Below are positions 5,521-8,051 of a stretch of 8,051 bases of DNA, in pieces; positions within the stretch are counted from its first letter, which is position 1, and each line of letters opens with the position of its first letter. The DNA lies in contig JABJOK010000069.1 in assembly GCA_018664365.1 (NCBI GenBank), positions 1-8,051 of the forward strand, written 5' to 3'. Source of the DNA: Candidatus Peregrinibacteria bacterium. GTDB lineage: Bacteria > Patescibacteriota > Gracilibacteria > UBA1369 > LOWO2-01-FULL-3. A program made the translations under genes and the position numbers. Under the pieces are notes generated by a model, which was given only the letters and a program-made list of their open reading frames with translations, had not been told where the DNA came from and made no database searches.

Positions 5521-6054
5521 ATGTCAAAACTAGCAGATAAAATCTTAAAAAAAGTTAAAAAAGCCAATATTAAGCACAAACCAAGGTGGCAATTCATAGC
5601 AAAACGCATCTTCATTTGGAGTGCCTTAATAGTCGCAATAATTTTGCTTTCAATGTCAGTTTCAATGATAATTCATCAGATGACAGTGGCTAAACCAGTA
5701 TTCAGCGAGCACTTCCAAAAAAGAGAATTCAGCCCGATTTTTAAGCTAGTTCCATACTTCTGGACCTTGATATCTCTACTCCTTCTCACATTTGCATACT
5801 TTGACTTCAAGCAGACTAAAACAGGACACAGACACCGACCAACTATAATAGTAGCTTCAGGAATCTTAGTGGGCATAATTATAGCTGCAGTAATGGTAAG
5901 CGTAAGGGCTCCCCATAATATGGAGGAACAATTACAAAGGCATCCCCTTTATCAAAAGATGCACTTTGATAAAGATTTCTCAAAAGGTCCAGGTGCCCTA
6001 CGCCCTCTCATGAAGTCCCAGGCAAACAATCCATTAGCTTTTCCAAAAAATTAA
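5521..6054 (+). CDS. Three-TM membrane protein next to the ECF sigma factor, candidate anti-sigma or signalling partner
   Basis: A 177-residue integral membrane protein. A highly basic N-terminal segment of about 27 residues (ADKILKKVKKANIKHKPRW at 5-23) precedes three hydrophobic segments at about 30-52, 74-93 and 109-128. PYFWTLISLLLLTFAYFDF lies around the second, with a basic loop (KQTKTGHRHRP) before the third. By the positive-inside rule the N-terminus and the 97-108 loop are cytoplasmic and the C-terminal 48 residues outside. That tail carries HPLYQKMHFDKDF and ends without a further helix. It starts two bases after the sigma factor stop, so the pair is almost certainly translationally coupled. 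Membrane proteins encoded directly after an ECF gene are often anti-sigma factors, but no zinc-binding anti-sigma motif (HxxxCxxC) is present. The function is therefore inferred from position. Confidence 0.85.
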   Translation: MSKLADKILKKVKKANIKHKPRWQFIAKRIFIWSALIVAIILLSMSVSMIIHQMTVAKPVFSEHFQKREFSPIFKLVPYFWTLISLLLLTFAYFDFKQTKTGHRHRPTIIVASGILVGIIIAAVMVSVRAPHNMEEQLQRHPLYQKMHFDKDFSKGPGALRPLMKSQANNPLAFPKN

Positions 6055-6062
6055 GCTAAAAT
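6034..6062 (+). promoter_or_regulatory. Probable leaderless-type promoter of the doubly anchored protein gene
   Basis: GC followed by TAAAAT (6057-6062), then six bases and the ATG at 6069. A weak -35 candidate, TTAGCT (6034-6039), lies 17 bases upstream inside the preceding gene. The layout is nearly identical to that at the glycosyltransferase start at 1775. GAGG (6064-6067) is only one base before the ATG, too close to serve as a ribosome binding site. Confidence 0.5.
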
Positions 6063-6068
6063 TGAGGC

Positions 6069-6863
6069 ATGACACTACGAGGATTTCTCAAAATACGTAG
6101 ACCAATATTCTTTCTCCTAATCATTGCCTTTGTGGCAACGTTCTTTTTTCAGTCACAATATAGATTCGTATCAGATATTGATGACAAGCTTCTTGAGGAT
6201 CCGATTCAAACTGAAATTTTAAATCCACAGAAGATAGAATTCGAGAAAGAGGGGATTCAATACAGCTTAACGCCTCTTTACGATTATGAAATCAATGGAC
6301 TTATAGTTAATAAAGCAAAATACGACGCATGGTATAGCATCAACGATACCGACACGGTTTTTACCACAGACCTTTGCATGATTTGGGGAAGCAACGTGGA
6401 AAGCGGGGTATACAAGAGCCCCAAGCTGGCATTCACACAGGATATCCGGTTTTGCTTTTACAACTGGTGGGGAGAGGACCTAGAGGTAGATGTGAATGAA
6501 GTTTCTAACAACCATCTAGTAATTGATAACGAGGAGATTGATGAAACTGTTCAGGATCTAACTGAGGGAGATCAGATTCAGGTTATTGGAAAACTTGTGA
6601 ATGTAGATATTAGTGAAATTGGAACAACAAACCTTTCATCATGGAAAACTTCAACAGATAGAGAAGATTCCTACGGAGGGGCCTGCGAAGTTATATACGT
6701 AGAAAAAATAAATATGCTCAAGCAGGGGAACCCTATCCTAAAAATGATCCACGAATTAAGCTTTTACGGAATAATCTTCTTAATTCTCTTTGAAATAGTC
6801 TACTCCTTCATCGAGAGCCGTAGAATCTTAGAAAAAACTGATAGACTAGGAAGAAGGATTTAG
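6069..6863 (+). CDS. Membrane protein anchored at both ends with a large extracytoplasmic domain, unknown function
   Basis: The 264 residues have a basic N-terminus (RGFLKIRRP), a transmembrane helix at about 12-28, a long soluble region (29-230), a second helix at about 231-249, and a basic cytoplasmic tail (ESRRILEKTDRLGRRI). Charge distribution puts both ends inside and the central domain outside. The domain has a strand-rich look with distinctive motifs: LYDYEINGLIV at 70-80, DAWYSI at 86-91, DLCMIWGSNV at 101-110, FCFYNWWG at 128-135, NNHLVI at 147-152, GDQIQVIGKLVNV at 167-179 (beta-barrel/OB-like turn) and GGACEVIYVEKI at 203-214. Cys103, Cys129 and Cys206 are its three cysteines. It resembles conserved hypothetical proteins of other bacteria, but I know no function. 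It starts 14 bases after the three-TM gene with its own -10, so it may belong to the sigma unit or stand alone. Confidence 0.85.
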   Translation: MTLRGFLKIRRPIFFLLIIAFVATFFFQSQYRFVSDIDDKLLEDPIQTEILNPQKIEFEKEGIQYSLTPLYDYEINGLIVNKAKYDAWYSINDTDTVFTTDLCMIWGSNVESGVYKSPKLAFTQDIRFCFYNWWGEDLEVDVNEVSNNHLVIDNEEIDETVQDLTEGDQIQVIGKLVNVDISEIGTTNLSSWKTSTDREDSYGGACEVIYVEKINMLKQGNPILKMIHELSFYGIIFLILFEIVYSFIESRRILEKTDRLGRRI

Positions 6864-6869
6864 CAAAAC

Positions 6870-6897
6870 TTGACAATCCCTCAAGATTTGCTAATTT
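6870..6897 (+). promoter_or_regulatory. Sigma70-type promoter of the His/Glu-rich protein gene
   Basis: TTGACA (6870-6875) is a perfect -35. After 16 bases comes TAATTT (6892-6897), preceded by TGC as an extended -10 (6889-6891). A start point near 6904 would give a leader of about 14 bases before ATG 6918. A second hexamer, TAACTT (6905-6910), lies seven bases before the ATG and could give a leaderless form. The promoter argues against the TTG at 6870 being a start codon. Confidence 0.7.
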
Positions 6898-6917
6898 CAA
6901 GCCTTAACTTTTTTAGT

Positions 6918-7880
6918 ATGGGTGAAGTAGCAGAGAACGGCAGTACAGCAGAGGTATCCCCTGAAGTATTAGAACATATTGGAGCTGAAGAAAGGCAACT
7001 TATGGCGGAGTGGATAAAATTCCCCAAAGTGACAGTAACAAAAGAAACAAAATCCTATATTGAAGTTGAATTTGATGGTGTCTCATACAAATTCACTAAG
7101 GCTCCAGAAAGTTCGTATAGCTCTGGAGGAGGAATGGGAATGAGTTTAGGGTTAGCAATGGCTCAGGTTCAGATTCAGCTTAGAGCGCTATTTCAGAAAA
7201 AAGACGTTCGCCAAGAATTTATGGAAGTGATGTGCTTTCACGAGTTAAGAGAGCGGCATCACGCATCTCAAAGGGTAGAAGATCCTCACCAGGCAGCAGT
7301 TCATGATGAGATTTTATATGCAATCAAATATCTCGAAAGCGAATTACTAAAAGAATATTTTGAATTTGCTGAGGGAGTCAGAGCAAAGGAGAAGCCAAAA
7401 AGAAGATTAGACTTAGACCAACTCATTGAGGCGCTAGAAAAAGCAGGGATAGAAGACGTTGCAAAAAATGACGGATTTAATAGAGGAGAGAACAGCATAA
7501 GGTGGGCAGGTTGCGATGACCCCGAGGATAGGATTCTTGGAAAGATATACTTCGGTGGTGAAAGAGTATGGCTTGAGTTGTATGGTCCACACAAGCAAAA
7601 ATCCTTTGGATTAGCAGTTTTTAGAAATGTTCGTGAGGATCAGAAGGAAAGGATAGCAGCCTTAAATGAAGGTGAAGGAGGAGTGAGGTTTCGCATGAAT
7701 AAAACAAAACCTACAATCAGCAGAATCAGAATTACTCTAGACAATAGCTCTCAAGAAGCCCTCAATGAGTGCATAAGAAAAATTATTGAAGCAGCAAAAA
7801 TTATAATGAGCGAATGCGCTTCAAATTACAGCAAGGAAGTCCGTGCAGAAGTTGATAGGAAACTTTATGGTGGGCGATAG
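6918..7880 (+). CDS. Conserved-looking protein of unknown function with a His/Glu-rich helical segment
   Basis: I do not recognise the family. From ATG 6918 (MGEVAENGSTAEVS) there are 320 residues, with no signal peptide or TM helix, so it is probably cytoplasmic. Residues 35-64 hold strands (KVTVTKETKSYIEVEF, VSYKFTKAPE), followed by a Gly/Ser-rich linker at 65-76. A helix leads into CFHELRERHH at 106-115, then a loop and PHQAAVHDE at 123-131 and Tyr-rich helices to about 152. The paired H-E...E...HH...H....H-E layout looks metal-binding but is not a canonical HExxH. A basic linker (KEKPKRR, 157-163) precedes an alpha/beta C-terminal part, with GKIYFGGERVWLELYG at 208-223, RFRMNKTKP at 257-265 and a last long helix. 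It is driven by a sigma70 promoter, and its stop codon lies inside the convergent tRNA gene. An upstream TTG (6870) is rejected because it is the -35 box. Confidence 0.8.
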   Translation: MGEVAENGSTAEVSPEVLEHIGAEERQLMAEWIKFPKVTVTKETKSYIEVEFDGVSYKFTKAPESSYSSGGGMGMSLGLAMAQVQIQLRALFQKKDVRQEFMEVMCFHELRERHHASQRVEDPHQAAVHDEILYAIKYLESELLKEYFEFAEGVRAKEKPKRRLDLDQLIEALEKAGIEDVAKNDGFNRGENSIRWAGCDDPEDRILGKIYFGGERVWLELYGPHKQKSFGLAVFRNVREDQKERIAALNEGEGGVRFRMNKTKPTISRIRITLDNSSQEALNECIRKIIEAAKIIMSECASNYSKEVRAEVDRKLYGGR

Positions 7881-7944
7881 TGGATTCGAACCACCGACCT
7901 TTCCGATGTCACCGGAACGCTCTAACCAACTGAGCTAACCGCCC
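7868..7944 (-). tRNA. tRNA-Val (anticodon GAC), CCA encoded
   Basis: It folds into a full cloverleaf on the minus strand. The acceptor strands GGGCGGT and ATCGCCC pair with one G-U. The D arm is GCTC/GAGC, the anticodon stem is TTCCG/CGGAA with loop GTGACAT (anticodon GAC at 7910-7908), the variable region has five bases, and the T arm is GGTGG/CCACT with loop TTCGAAT. The discriminator is A (7871) and CCA is encoded at 7870-7868. GAC reads valine codons GUC and GUU. The 3' end overlaps the last 13 bases of the convergent protein gene. Confidence 0.96.
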
Positions 7945-7959
7945 TTAGTTTGTGCGGGC

Positions 7960-7988
7960 ATTTTATAAATAATCCAAGGAAATGTCTA
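7960..7988 (-). promoter_or_regulatory. Promoter of the tRNA-Val gene
   Basis: On the minus strand TAGACA (7988-7983) matches the -35 consensus in five of six bases. Exactly 17 bases follow, then TAAAAT (7965-7960), a -10 with five of six. The expected start near 7953 leaves a short 5' leader of about nine bases before the mature tRNA at 7944, to be removed by RNase P. Confidence 0.72.
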
Positions 7989-8005
7989 TACTCGAATTTT
8001 CCTTG
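7975..8005. repeat. Inverted repeat between two divergent promoters
   Basis: CAAGGAAA (7975-7982) and TTTCCTTG (7998-8005) are perfect complements separated by 15 bases. The tRNA -35 lies in the loop, and the right arm touches the -35 of the rightward promoter. It may be an operator or coincidence. No T run follows on either strand, so it is not a good terminator. Confidence 0.4.
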
Positions 8006-8031
8006 AAGAAAAGCCAGACAGGGGATACAAT
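8003..8031 (+). promoter_or_regulatory. Rightward promoter for a gene beyond the window
   Basis: TTGAAG (8003-8008, four of six to consensus), 17 bases, then TACAAT (8026-8031, five of six). A GTG at 8039-8041, seven bases downstream, followed by TTA ACC AAA, could be a leaderless start of a gene that continues past the edge. Only four codons are visible, so no gene is called. Confidence 0.5.
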
Positions 8032-8051
8032 TGAGCAAGTGTTAACCAAAT

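Noticed and set aside
5676..5876. Minus-strand open frame of 66 codons
   Set aside because: Antisense to the three-TM protein gene, which is coupled to the sigma factor.
6870..6917. TTG start at 6870 adding 16 residues to the His/Glu-rich protein
   Set aside because: The TTG is part of a perfect TTGACA -35 box with a matching -10, and ATG 6918 follows the expected transcript start.
7301..7594. Minus-strand open frame of 97 codons
   Set aside because: Antisense to the 320-residue protein gene; Ser/Pro-rich composition typical of a shadow frame.
7868..7944. tRNA-Val 3' end as an integration (att) site
   Set aside because: No integrase, phage gene or direct repeat of the tRNA end is present in the window.

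Overview
The window reads as ordinary chromosomal DNA from a small-genome, AT-rich bacterium. Small genes are tightly packed, several small membrane or secreted proteins are of unassigned family, and no gene start has a clear Shine-Dalgarno sequence. Instead, many starts have a -10-like hexamer (TANNNT) exactly six bases before the ATG, as expected for leaderless mRNAs. Together with the gene content (family X DNA polymerase, ComF, ECF sigma factor with a downstream multi-pass membrane protein), this suggests the Patescibacteria/CPR radiation, probably Parcubacteria-like. That placement is inference from style and was not tested. TGA is used as a stop (the HAD gene ends in TGA), so the TGA=Gly code of Gracilibacteria/Absconditabacteria does not apply.

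Left arm (1-2784, minus strand, read right to left): a three-TM membrane protein, comF (DNA-uptake phosphoribosyltransferase), a GT4-type glycosyltransferase, and the N-terminal part of a family X DNA polymerase that runs off the left edge. Gaps are 40, 9 and 3 bases, so they may be co-transcribed, although comF and the glycosyltransferase each also carry a leaderless-type -10.

Middle (2805-4395, plus strand): a YqeG-like HAD phosphatase translationally coupled by ATGA overlap to a hexapeptide-repeat acyltransferase, then an unrecognised 118-residue helical protein.

Envelope-stress-like module (4400-6863, plus): a secreted small protein with a Met/His/Gly-rich tail, a strong hairpin terminator, an ECF sigma factor, a three-TM protein two bases downstream (candidate anti-sigma or signalling partner), and a protein anchored at both ends with a large extracytoplasmic domain. 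The leader of the secreted protein holds an ECF-like promoter candidate and a nested inverted repeat, suggesting (not proving) that the sigma factor controls it.

Right end (6864-8051): a well-formed sigma70-type promoter drives a 320-residue protein of unknown function with a His/Glu-rich helical segment. Its last codons run 13 bases into a convergent tRNA-Val(GAC) gene with encoded CCA. The tRNA has its own promoter, and a second promoter points rightward out of the window. No mobile element, CRISPR array or rRNA was seen, and there is no gene-free stretch over 300 bases. I found no clear previously undescribed multi-gene system; the sigma/membrane/secreted-protein module and the His/Glu-rich protein are the best candidates for a second look.
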